From positions 67,024,646 through 67,088,645 of the forward strand of contig CM037585.1 of assembly GCA_021018995.1 (NCBI GenBank): a stretch of 64,000 nucleotides of DNA, in the 5' to 3' direction. Below, piece by piece: positions 55,513 to 64,000 of the stretch. The position numbers and the translations under genes are program-made. The stretch's first letter is position 1; each line of letters starts with the position of its first letter. The stretch comes from Chloranthus sessilifolius. Lineage: Eukaryota > Streptophyta > Magnoliopsida > Chloranthales > Chloranthaceae. The notes beneath the pieces are model-generated. The model had not been told where the DNA came from. It searched no databases and was given only the letters and a program-made list of their open reading frames with translations.

Positions 55513-55700
55513 TGGTATCAGAGCTTAAGCTTTAGGTCTTCTGGGGACACAAATCTATAATAGTAGATTCTATCTGGACATAGGAGACCCAAAGCATTAG
55601 GTCTTATTGGGACCCAAGGCTATGGCAGTAGATTCTATCAAAACATAGGAGGCCCAACTGTGACTCTGTCACAGTTGGTATCAGAACTTAGGCTTTAGGT
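55513..55700 (+). other. Duplicated primer-binding site region of element D
   Basis: TGGTATCAGAGCTTAAGC at 55513 follows GTCATAGT, and TGGTATCAGAACTTAGGC at 55676 follows GTCACAGT. Both continue TTTAGGTCTT. The 163-bp duplication therefore includes the LTR end and PBS. TAGATTCTATC...CATAGGAG repeats fill the space. Confidence 0.8.
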
Positions 55701-55867
55701 CTTATGGGAGACTTAGAGCCCTAGCTCTAAGTGCGGGAATATGGCTGTAGGTCTAGAGATGTGATACTAGATTCTATCAGAGTATAGGCTATGAGATTCT
55801 AAGAGTTCTGTTCAAATATAATAATTGTCTGTTAATTGAAACTTTTATTTCATTATAACAGATCATT

Positions 55868-57010
55868 ATATCTGTTAGAGGTAGACGACCTAGAGGTGGT
55901 CGAGGTGGTAGAGGTTTTCTATCAGAAATGATGAGAGTGGAAAAGAAGAAAGAATGGCACAGGCCATGAAAGCCGTGGCTAATGCGATGGCTCAGCAAAT
56001 ACAATTGTTTGCAACAAATAATGCCAATAGTCATCAGCAACCACCACCACCTTCGATTCCACCTACTCCATCAGCGTTTGTGGAGTTTAAGAGATTGAGA
56101 CCTCCTAGTTTCTACGGTCAGACAGATTCATTAGAAGCAGAGAAGTGGATGATCCAAATCGAGAAGCTTCTACAGAGACTACCGTGTACCAATGGGGAGA
56201 AGGTGAGCTGGGCTTCCTTCCAGCTAGGAGGAGACGTTGATCCTTGGTGGAAATCGGTGTTGAAGATGAGAGAGCGGGAAAACCCAGATGGGTTATGAAC
56301 TTGGAAAGAATTTGAAGGAGTGTTCAACAAAGAATATTTTTCGAAGCAAGTGAGAAATCAAATGGCAGCAAAGTTTATGACATTGGAGCAAGGAGGGTTG
56401 TTTGTACGAGAGTACGGAATGGAATTTCTGAGGTTATCAAGGTTTGTTCCAGAATACGTGGCCACGGAGTTAATGAAGGCCAATAAATTTGAATGCGGCT
56501 TAAGGCCGAATATAAGGGATAGGATTTCAGTGTTAGAGCTGGAAACGTATGGAGCCGTGATGGGTAAAGCGTTGGTTGCCGAAAGAGATATAGAAGGCAT
56601 GTACAAGAGACAAGAGCAGCGAAGTAACAATATAGTGGGTCAAGGGAGGTTGAGTAATTATGAGCCGACAGATGAGAGGCCAAGATCCTTGATGTCGACA
56701 CCACCTCAACCTACTCAAATTGCCTACTCAAAACCTCTCCTATCTATGCCTACAAGCCTCTCCACCTTACAAACCCTACTACGACTAGAGTGCTAAGGGT
56801 TCAACAAGATGTCACGCACCGTTTCATTCGCACTGACTGAATCATGCACGAAATGAGGGAAGCAACATAAGATAGAGGAGTGTAGATTAATATTGGGCAC
56901 ATATTTTGGTTGTGGCCAGAAAGGACATCGGGTAAAGGGTTGTCCTAAGGCTAAGAGGGGCAAATGAGTTCGGCAACTATTCAGATACCCTCCCAACCTG
57001 TGAGTCAGTA
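55868..57010 (+). pseudogene. Element D gag, with stops
   Basis: The expected start codon reads ATA (55868), followed by SVRGRRPRGGRGGRG. After a frame change the frame from 55954 shows MAQAMKAVANAMAQQ, FYGQTDSLEAEKWMIQIEKL, WASFQLGGDVDPWWKS, a TGA at about 56296, then FNKEYFSKQVRNQM and LEQGGLFVREYGMEFLRLSR to 56796. The zinc knuckle follows with stops (GCGQKGHRVKGC, about 56908-56945). It is the best-preserved capsid of the four related gags, yet clearly dead. Confidence 0.85.
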
Positions 57011-57875
57011 GTGATATAAGGTATATTTCATTCTGAAATGTATAACATCAGCGAGATATAATGAAAGCTAACTTATTATGAGACTACAAAATTTTAAATT
57101 TTATGCAGTTGAGTGGAATGCATTTATTGATTGCAACGCTTCTGGGGACACCTCGAACAACAGTCAAGCCTTGTAATTAATGGAAAGTAGTTTTGTTGTG
57201 AATGGATTATATAAATCTGAATAGTTATGTACGTTGAATGGTTGTGTAATAGTAATTTATCTGTGGAAATGATCATAGATAAATAGTTATGGAATGTGCT
57301 AATGATTCTCTTCTTGCTAGCATGGTTAAGCTAATTGTGGATACATTGATTTCAGGTATCATTATTTGACTAATTGTGGCTAATTTTGAGTTAGCTATGG
57401 GTTTATAGTTTAAAATGGTTATAAAAAGTGGAATTTCTACCTTGCGATGGATGTGCTCTACATTTTGCAGGGTGGATGAATGTGGTCAGTCATTATCGAT
57501 GATTGATGATTTAGTTGTGGACTATGCCTGGATAGAGTAGTTGTGGATAAAATGTGATTCGTGTATGTATTGGTAAATTGTTGTAGGTAAAATCTTTGAA
57601 GTCATAATTAATGTAATCTCGACGTACAGTCTATAATGGATGATTTTGTTGTGTAGGATTAGTGGTTTTAATGGAAATCATAAATATAGATCGTTTACTT
57701 GATTGATTCTGCAAATGATCTTCGCATAGGAAAAGTGTGGCTATGTTGTGGATTTTTCCTTTTAATGTGGCTGTTTTTCCGTCGGCAATGTGTGGCTCTC
57801 ATATAGTTGATGTATGGCCTTTTATGCGGTTGGTGATTTTGGAGCAGGTCGGATCTGAAAGTTCCATCGTAAGTT
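57011..57875 (+). other. Non-coding spacer of element D where pol is expected
   Basis: About 865 bases of AT-rich sequence with no ORF of note and repeated TAGTTGTGGAT / ATGGTTGTG phrases. No RT or integrase motif is visible on either strand. Confidence 0.65.
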
Positions 57876-58222
57876 TTCGAGGACGAAAACTTCTTTAAGG
57901 AGGGGACAAATGTAATAAACTAAATTTTTCGTTGACGATGAATTGTTGACTCTTCAGGAAAATGTGACTACCCTTATTGAGACTAGTAGATATCCACACC
58001 TCTTCTAACAAAATATAAAAAATTTCGAGGATGAAGATTTCTTTAAGGAGGGAAGAGTGTAATGACTCAGATTTGTATTATTATTGATGTTCAATCATTG
58101 ACTCTTCAAGAGAATATACCTACTTTTGTTTAAGACTAATAAGTATCCACACCTCTTCGACTAAGGTTACGTAACTTTTCGAGGACGAAAATTCTTTAAG
58201 GTGGGAAGAATGTAATAACCCG
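57876..58222 (+). repeat. Triplicated PPT plus LTR-start module of element D
   Basis: TTTCGAGGACGAAAACTTCT with TTTAAGGAGGGG (the typical end of pol and polypurine tract in this clade) followed by TGTAATAA occurs three times. The LTR-like starts are at 57911, 58058 and 58211, spaced 147 and 153 bases. Each is followed by ATTGACTCTTCA-type LTR sequence. Confidence 0.85.
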
Positions 58223-60900
58223 AAATTTTCAAAAATGTTGAATCATTGACTTTTGATGAAATTGTGATCGTTTGATAGATTTGACCTGAGTCAAACATTT
58301 GACCTAGTAACGTGGCCTCAAACCCCACTTGTAATAGTTGGAGTTACATGCTAAACACATTAAATCCCAACTCGTACCTATGTAAAGCATGTGAATGTTT
58401 ATGCATGTTGCACATGAACCCGAGCCCAATAACCCAACCCATCACTTGGCGCCCAGCCGAGTATGCGTGTACAGCATGACGACAATGCCGCCTTAAACTT
58501 TTAAGAATATATTATGTGTGGAAAAGTGAATTTAAAATCTTATTTGATTTTATTTTGGCCTTAAATGAAGACCCGTGCACCGACGCACAATGTGCATGCC
58601 TAACACCGAACCAAGGCCAAACACTTAAATGAAACTTCCTTTGGAAGTTTCATTCAGTTGTAATTGAAAGAGAGAGAGCTTTGAGAAAGAGAAAAAGAAG
58701 AGAAGGAGATGATCTTTCCCTTGATTTTGCCTTCGACGTTATTGATCTTCTGCTCAAATCCCCCATTTTCTTTGATCATTGATGCAAGAGAACGACGATC
58801 TTGGACGCGCCTACGATTGCAAGTTTGAGAGATTTCCCCAAACCCTCTTTTGTTCTTTGTGATTTGAAACACCAAACCCCGTGGATCTGGCCCTATATCA
58901 CTCTATTTCACTCGGGAGAACTATTTTCGTTGTTGGATACATCGTGGAGGTTTGATTTCCACCACTATGATCGAAGGAATCAAAGGATTTCAAACAATCA
59001 GGCGTTTGCGAAGCGTGGAAGCTGATTCTTTGATCCGATCATTGGGAACATTTTGTGTCTGATTAAAAGAGGTAAATAGTACGATCATTTCATGTATTAA
59101 ACATAATATAGGTTGCTTAAATGTGTGCAAAAGATTAGGATAAAAAAGATTGAATTTTGATGTAAAAATGGGTTTAAAAAACCCCAAAATGTGAAAAATC
59201 GCACACAGTCGCGTGCGCGAGTTGGAAAACTCGCGCGGGCAAGGAGCCTTCAGAAAATAGGCTAAAAAATGCTGAAGACAGTCGCTGGCGTTAGTTTGGA
59301 AAGTCGCTCACGCAACCTTTAAAGTCGCTTGCGCGACTGTGACTGAAGGACTGACACAGTCTCAGTATTCTAGCCGTAACTTTCTACTCCGAACTCAAAA
59401 TTATGTGATTTTTGAGGTGTTAGAAAGAGGACAACGAGTTCTAAAACTTTTATGAATTAATAAACTCATGAATCGAATGTTTTGAGGGTAAAAATTAAGT
59501 AGCAATTTGGATCAAGTTCTAAGTTAGCACGAACTTGCCCATTTTCGCCTCGATTTTGAGAAAACACTTAAATATGTCTAATTTTTTTGTAATTAAGGTC
59601 AATCCTTAATACATCATATATTTGTGATATAGATTGAGGGCGAGAAGCCATTGATAAGACTTTATTTTGATTTGCCCAACTTCGAGTTTAAGGTAGGGGA
59701 AATTCACTATCTAATTGCATTTTTTATTTTTATTCATAGATAATGTGATATAAACGAATAATTTATAACTATTTTAGAAAATATGAAAGCTTTAAAGTAT
59801 AAATTTGTAATTGAATGCATGCGTGTGTTCATTCCATTTATCTATCAGTTTCCATTCTGAATCTGTTTGTGTTCCATTCCATTTTTGAATCCGTTTACGT
59901 TTCCTCTTTGGAATTTGAATTGAGAACTGTGTGAATCTGAAATCATGTGGCAAAGAGGGGTTGAGTCCCTGGAGCTTTTACTTTGTTCCTATTATGGGAT
60001 GCTTTGGCCCAATGATATGTTATGTTTCCTGATATGTTCTAACTTTGATATGCTTTGTTCCCAGCATACCAGATGCCTATATGATTGTGCTTTGGTTATA
60101 CTTAGTGTGCAAAGAGGGGTTGAGTCCCTGAGGTTACGACCATGTTTCTACTATAGGATGCTTTGGCCTTTTGAAATATATATGTTCTGTTCTTTGCTGA
60201 CGGAATGATTCTATTATACTATGTGTGCAAAGAGGGGTTGAGTCCCCGATGTTTTTTACCTTGTTCTTGCTATGGGATGCTTTGGCTTTCGGATGTGTAT
60301 GTTCTGTTCCTTGATACGTTCTCATTTTTTATATGCTTCGATTTGATGATATGTTTACTCTATTTTGTTATGTTCTCATCATGATATGTCTCCGTTTCTA
60401 ACATATTTCTATTTTGATATATTCTACTTCTGATTTGCTTCTATTTCTAGTCACGTTTTGTTTTTGATAAGTATATTTGTTTTTCAGATATATTATGTTC
60501 TCGATATGTAGCTGTTTTTTGATATGTGCTATTCTGATCTATGTTCGTCTTCGATTTGCTCTGTTTTCCACTTCGCTTTGTTTTGAAAATGAAAATATAA
60601 TATTTGCAACTCTGTTTGATACGAAATTGTTTTGAAAATTATGTTACCAAATCTATGCATTTCAATGATAAGATGTGAATTGTGTTTGAATTTCTTCTAC
60701 TGAGCTTAGTCTGCTAGCTCACCCTGACTATACGTCATAGGTGTAGATCTATATCAGGCTTGAAGAGGATCCTGCAAATCATTAATTTTGGACTTTAGAC
60801 TTGGTATATTCATGAAACTTAGTAGAACAAGAATTTGTATTGCATATACATTTTTTACGCCACTGTTTAGATGATGGTCAGCCGTAACCGGTGGTTTTAA
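58211..60900 (+). repeat. 3' LTR of element D, 3'-truncated
   Basis: Begins TGTAATAACCCGAAATTTTC after the last polypurine tract. The 5' LTR shows that about 200 bases after GGTGGTTTTAA are missing, where the integrase remnant of element E begins. A 5' UTR-like AGAGAGAG/CTTCTC region is at 58668-58760 and the motif array at 59205-59345. Confidence 0.78.
59205..59345 (+). repeat. GTCGCGCGAG motif array, 3' LTR of D
   Basis: AGTCGCGTGCGCGAGTTGG, ACTCGCGCGGGC, AGTCGCTGGCG, AGTCGCTCACGC, AGTCGCTTGCGCGACTG. GCGCGAGTT/AACTCGCGC makes a perfect stem with a GGAA loop, and GTCGCTTGCGCGAC a second one. Confidence 0.8.
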
Positions 60901-60906
60901 TTTTGA

Positions 60907-61240
60907 GCTGACTGCATCTGGAGAGCAACAAAAGCTTGAACTCAATGAGCTCGAGGAAATTCAAAACGAGGGTTACTAAAATACTCAAATTTATAAGGCC
61001 AAAACCAAGGCATTCCATGATAAACATATTATGAGAAAAAGTTTTGAGCCAGGCCACAACAAGTTTGGTTATATAATTCAAGGTTAAAGTTATTATCGGG
61101 GAAGTTGCACAGTCGTTGGGATGGTCCCTACACATTTATAGAAACATTCCTTCATGGGGCTGTCACTGTTAGAGATCCCAAGGACGACCGTACTTTTAAA
61201 TTCAATGGACAAAGACTTAAATTGATGGTATCTTGAGAAG
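60907..61240 (+). pseudogene. Athila-type integrase C-terminus remnant
   Basis: Reads LELNELEEIQNEGY, then a stop, IYKAKTKAFHDKHIMRKSFE, then frame changes through sequence corresponding to the LRSRWxGPYT and GAVTxRDPKDxRTFKxNGQ regions (GAVTVRDPKD, FKFNGQRLKLM in changing frames). It parallels residues of the G integrase ([29 protein letters not shown]), which confirms the family. At least two frameshifts and two stops. Confidence 0.8.
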
Positions 61241-61712
61241 AAAAAGGGGCAGTAACCACAATATCATTAAAAGACCCTGTATATAACTAATATACTTTAG
61301 GGCATCGTCTAACTACCAACTCATCCGTAACAAATTTCCGTGTATATTATTTCTTCAAGCGTAACTGTATAACATTAGATATAGAGATAATTGAGTGTAT
61401 ATTATTTCGTGTATATTATACTAGTACGAAAAATTGTAGTGATTACGATTATTGAGAGAGCGCATTATTAAGGCCGCATATTTTATCGAAGGGGCACAAC
61501 CTACAATACTAAAGGCGTCACCTCGAATCACGCTGAATAGATACGCCCTTAGCATTTATTAGGACTACCAACCGGTTCGCTTAATTCAACGTAAACCATA
61601 ACGTCTATTTAAGACACCTCTTCGAATTCGTGGTTTGGTTATAAATATACAAACAAAGGGCGATCAATTCATTCCATTACCATCACCTTCTTCCCAAACC
61701 AACCTTTTCGCC
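61241..61712 (+). other. Spacer with TATA-like box, element E
   Basis: No ORF. A repeated GTGTATATTATTTC phrase occurs at about 61340, 61396 and 61411. TTATAAATATAC at 61639 lies 70-75 bases before the ATG of the next ORF, so it may be an internal promoter. Confidence 0.4.
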
Positions 61713-61928
61713 ATGGCAAGACAACCAAACGGGTCAGAAATTACTGAGGCATTTTCATGCCTCACACAACGCCATGAAGATGAAGTAAATGCGCTTGTAG
61801 AAGAAAGGGCGCGATTAATCAGTGAAATCATTACCCTCTTCTCATCTCTCATTCCAGAACCGACAGCCTACCCTTCCTTTCCTGACCACCAAAAGTCTTT
61901 GCCATTTTCACCTCCTCCACCTTCTTAA
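61713..61928 (+). CDS. Small ORF of element E (71 aa, coiled-coil-like)
   Basis: MARQPNGSEITEAFSCLTQR starts at an ATG in a good plant context (GCCATGGC). A charged helical stretch (EDEVNALVEERARLISEI) and a Pro-rich tail ending PPPPS follow. An upstream in-frame ATG at 61635 exists, but the TATA-like box overlaps it, so I prefer 61713. It lies where Athila elements carry their post-pol ORF. No family recognised. It resembles the ORF at 53242-53126 in placement more than in sequence. Confidence 0.4.
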   Translation: MARQPNGSEITEAFSCLTQRHEDEVNALVEERARLISEIITLFSSLIPEPTAYPSFPDHQKSLPFSPPPPS

Positions 61929-63910
61929 ACCATTTTCATTTCTATTGGATGCACCTACGCGAGGAAGGGTGAACCTTTTTTAGCAGCACAATTTTTGTCA
62001 GATCTTTATCAAATATTTCTTTTCGGACGTTGCTGCCAGTGTCATGTCTAACTTAGTATGTGTCTAGATTTTTCCTAGGTTTACACTCTTTTATGAAAAT
62101 AGTTTTTTTTCTTCGTTGCTGCTCAATGTAAATATTCAGTTATATATAAAATTTTCTTTTTACTAACTATCATTTTTTTAACTAACAGTGTTGTTACTAA
62201 CATCACTAATATTATTTTTTCTTACTAACATTTTTGTTATTGATACTCTGAGAATAAGCCATGGATATTTTCTCTCCAGTTTGGGGGAGAGTATATATCT
62301 AGTAACAGATTTTTTTTCGATAAATAATTAGTAAATTAATAATTTATTTTTTTGTTATTTTGTGTCCCCTACATTTTGTGCCAATGAGGGCATTCTCCGA
62401 TTTAAGTCTGGGGGGATACATAATTTCTGTGTATAGTAGTTTTATTTATTTATTTTTATTAAATTAAAAAAATTTTCTGATCAGTGCATAGGAATTATGA
62501 TAGAGGAAATTGCAAATCCCAAAAACTAATGATTCATTATAATAGAAGTTTAATAATTAGAATTTAATATAGTTATAATTCATGCTTAGCTCATTGAAAC
62601 GCTATATTAGAATGAATGTTTGAAATAATAGATTGATCTAAACTGCAGAAAGTTAGACTATAGTTTCAAAAATTATAAACCAATGAGACTTTGAGCCATA
62701 TTCCCTCTTTTATTCTGAGAGAGACTGTTTGTATTCAAATCACAAAAATCTCTTTGAACTTCTATACTGATATGAAATCTCATATTACTGAATTTAGAAT
62801 TGAATTAATCTATAAATATGAACTGATTTTTTGTCTAGAACTATCTATTAAAAATATCAAAGCAAAAAGACATCTATGCTAGTAAATCATAAAGGTAATT
62901 TTAGGCCATCTTTTATTTAAACCAGTGCAAAAAAGCAAAAATCCCAAAACATTTTATCCTTTGAACCCATATTAGAAGCCTGAAACGAAATTTCTTTGTA
63001 CCAAAATTTTATAAACCTGTAACTATATGTACTACCCAAAGCTTTCTACTTTTAACCCTTACAATTTCTGAGAGTTTAGAAGGGAAGAAGAGGGAGTGAA
63101 AGGAGTAAAAGAACAGATAAATGGAATAGTAGAAGAGGTACCAAGAAAGAAAATAAAAGGAAATATGACAAAAGAAAGGCAAATCGTAAAAAAAAATGTT
63201 TTTTGAAAAAGAAAATTACGATTTAGCAAAAATCTATAAAGGAGAGAAAAATCATAAAAGACGATTTTATAGCTGAAGAACTAGGATATATATATAAAAA
63301 GAAATAAATAGGAAGAAGTTATCCAATCATGGAAACTTACTGAAGTAGAATAGTAGAAGAAGATAGGAAAAAGAAGAGCTAAATTCTCAGAAAAACATTG
63401 AATCATTTTCTACCTTTCCTTGATACCTTCTGAAACCTAAAACCCCATTATAAGCTAAAGGAAAGACCTTTCTGATTTACAATTTGCAAAGGCATAGGCC
63501 TAGTAGAGATAAGGATAATAGATATTATGAGAGTCATTTTTAGAATTATCTTTGACTAAATTCTTCTGAAAAATACACTGAGAGAACTCAAAAGGTTCGA
63601 TATCTTTTTTAGAGTATGTCAATAGTGAGTTTTGTGGAATGAAAATATTTTCTAAATCTACAGTTTAGAAAAATTTATGAAGAATAAACTATTCACTAGT
63701 GCATATGCACTCTGTGCTTATGGTGAATTGAAATTAATGGAGTTCTAATCAAGGAAAACTGTTGTAATGGAAAATAAGGATAAAGGACTGGTAATTTTAG
63801 AAAATCGTAATAGACTAAGTATTGACCAATTAAGTAGATTAGTTAGTTATTTATTTACTTTTTATTTTTAAAGAAAAATAATATATTTATAAAAAAAAAA
63901 ATAATATTTA
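61929..63910 (+). other. AT-rich non-coding interior of element E
   Basis: Matches the minus strand of 42917-44900 in order (TGTGTCTAGATTTTTCCTAG, CCAATGAGGGCATTCTC, GGGGGGATACATAATTTC). It holds an AAATCGTAAA / ATTACGATTT cluster at about 63180-63270. No gene. Confidence 0.6.
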
Positions 63911-64000
63911 AAGTTTATAGGTAACTTCACTAAAAACCTTCAGGAGACTACAACTCCTCCACTAGGGACCACCTAGGGGTTTAAAAGTTTGTTGCATCCG
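63911..64000 (+). other. Conserved pre-PPT module, copy in element E (cut by window end)
   Basis: GTAACTTCACTAAAAACCTT, CAGGAGACTACAACTCCTCC, ACTAGGGACCACCTAGGGGT, TTAAAAG. Closest to the copy in H. PPT and LTR are expected within about 200 bases to the right. Confidence 0.75.

Larger units (their letters stand above)
53641..60900 (+). mobile_element. Element D: gag-only chromovirus-like element
   Basis: Truncated 5' LTR (53641-55510), two PBS copies, gag, about 870 bases without ORF, three PPT/LTR-start modules and a 3' LTR (58211-60900) missing its last 200 bases. Pol is absent between gag and PPT, so D fits the class of terminal-repeat elements with only gag. Both outer edges are deletion junctions. 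Confidence 0.78.
60901..64000 (+). mobile_element. Element E: 3' part of an Athila-like element
   Basis: Integrase C-terminal remnant, a 450-base spacer, a small ORF, an AT-rich interior and the pre-PPT module at the window end. The interior matches element H. The 5' part is lost at the junction with D, and the 3' LTR should begin just beyond 64000. Confidence 0.7.

Overview
This window looks like a transposon-rich, heterochromatin-like stretch of a flowering-plant nuclear chromosome. It is dominated by Ty3/gypsy LTR retrotransposons with 1.5 to 2.7 kb LTRs, and has plant-type primer-binding sites (tRNA-Asp and initiator tRNA-Met types), CACTA-like sequence, a MITE-like element and two degraded nuclear gene fragments. 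I found no intact host gene. The species cannot be named from the sequence alone.

Left part (1-16037). Positions 1-2940 are the 3' end and 3' LTR of a plus-strand Athila-like element. It appears to sit in a minus-strand Athila-like LTR fragment (2941-3223), which in turn interrupts the pol gene of a minus-strand chromovirus-like element A (3224-8724: partial RT, protease, gag, PBS, LTR). Next come two related CACTA-like ends (8725-9050 and 15488-15838). Between them lie a mitochondrial chaperonin (HSP60/CPN60) exon fragment, an isolated LTR-like block, a MITE-like element, a tRNA-like fragment, local duplications and a broken ATP synthase subunit f-like gene.

Middle part (16038-31600). A nearly complete minus-strand Athila-clade element G (16038-30350) has matching LTRs, a 5-bp target duplication (CTCAA), a tRNA-Asp-type PBS, gag, a protease/RT/RNase H/integrase frame broken mainly by stop codons, and a long degenerate ORF after pol. 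To its right (30816-31600) is a dense array of GGCGACGAAA-type inverted repeats, probably the subterminal region of a CACTA transposon.

Right part (31601-64000). Plus-strand chromovirus-like elements C (31601-36679), F (36680-41218) and D (53641-60900) keep gag and, in C and F, protease. No recognisable reverse transcriptase remains in them. A minus-strand element H (41219-45095, probably continuing at 52823-53640) is split by B (45096-52823), a non-coding element with two 2.3-kb LTRs that shares its 3' internal region with G and is probably its non-autonomous relative. Element E (60901 to the window end) begins with a broken integrase C-terminus and shares its 3' region with H.

The most unusual pattern crosses family boundaries. 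Nearly every LTR family carries its own short, CpG-containing, often self-complementary motif, iterated irregularly within the LTR; G and H also carry theirs in the internal region. Other unexplained features are a non-coding module of about 120 nt before the polypurine tract in five elements, a hairpin about 200-260 nt from the LTR 3' end in the chromovirus-like families, and tandem reiteration of PBS and PPT modules in D and F.
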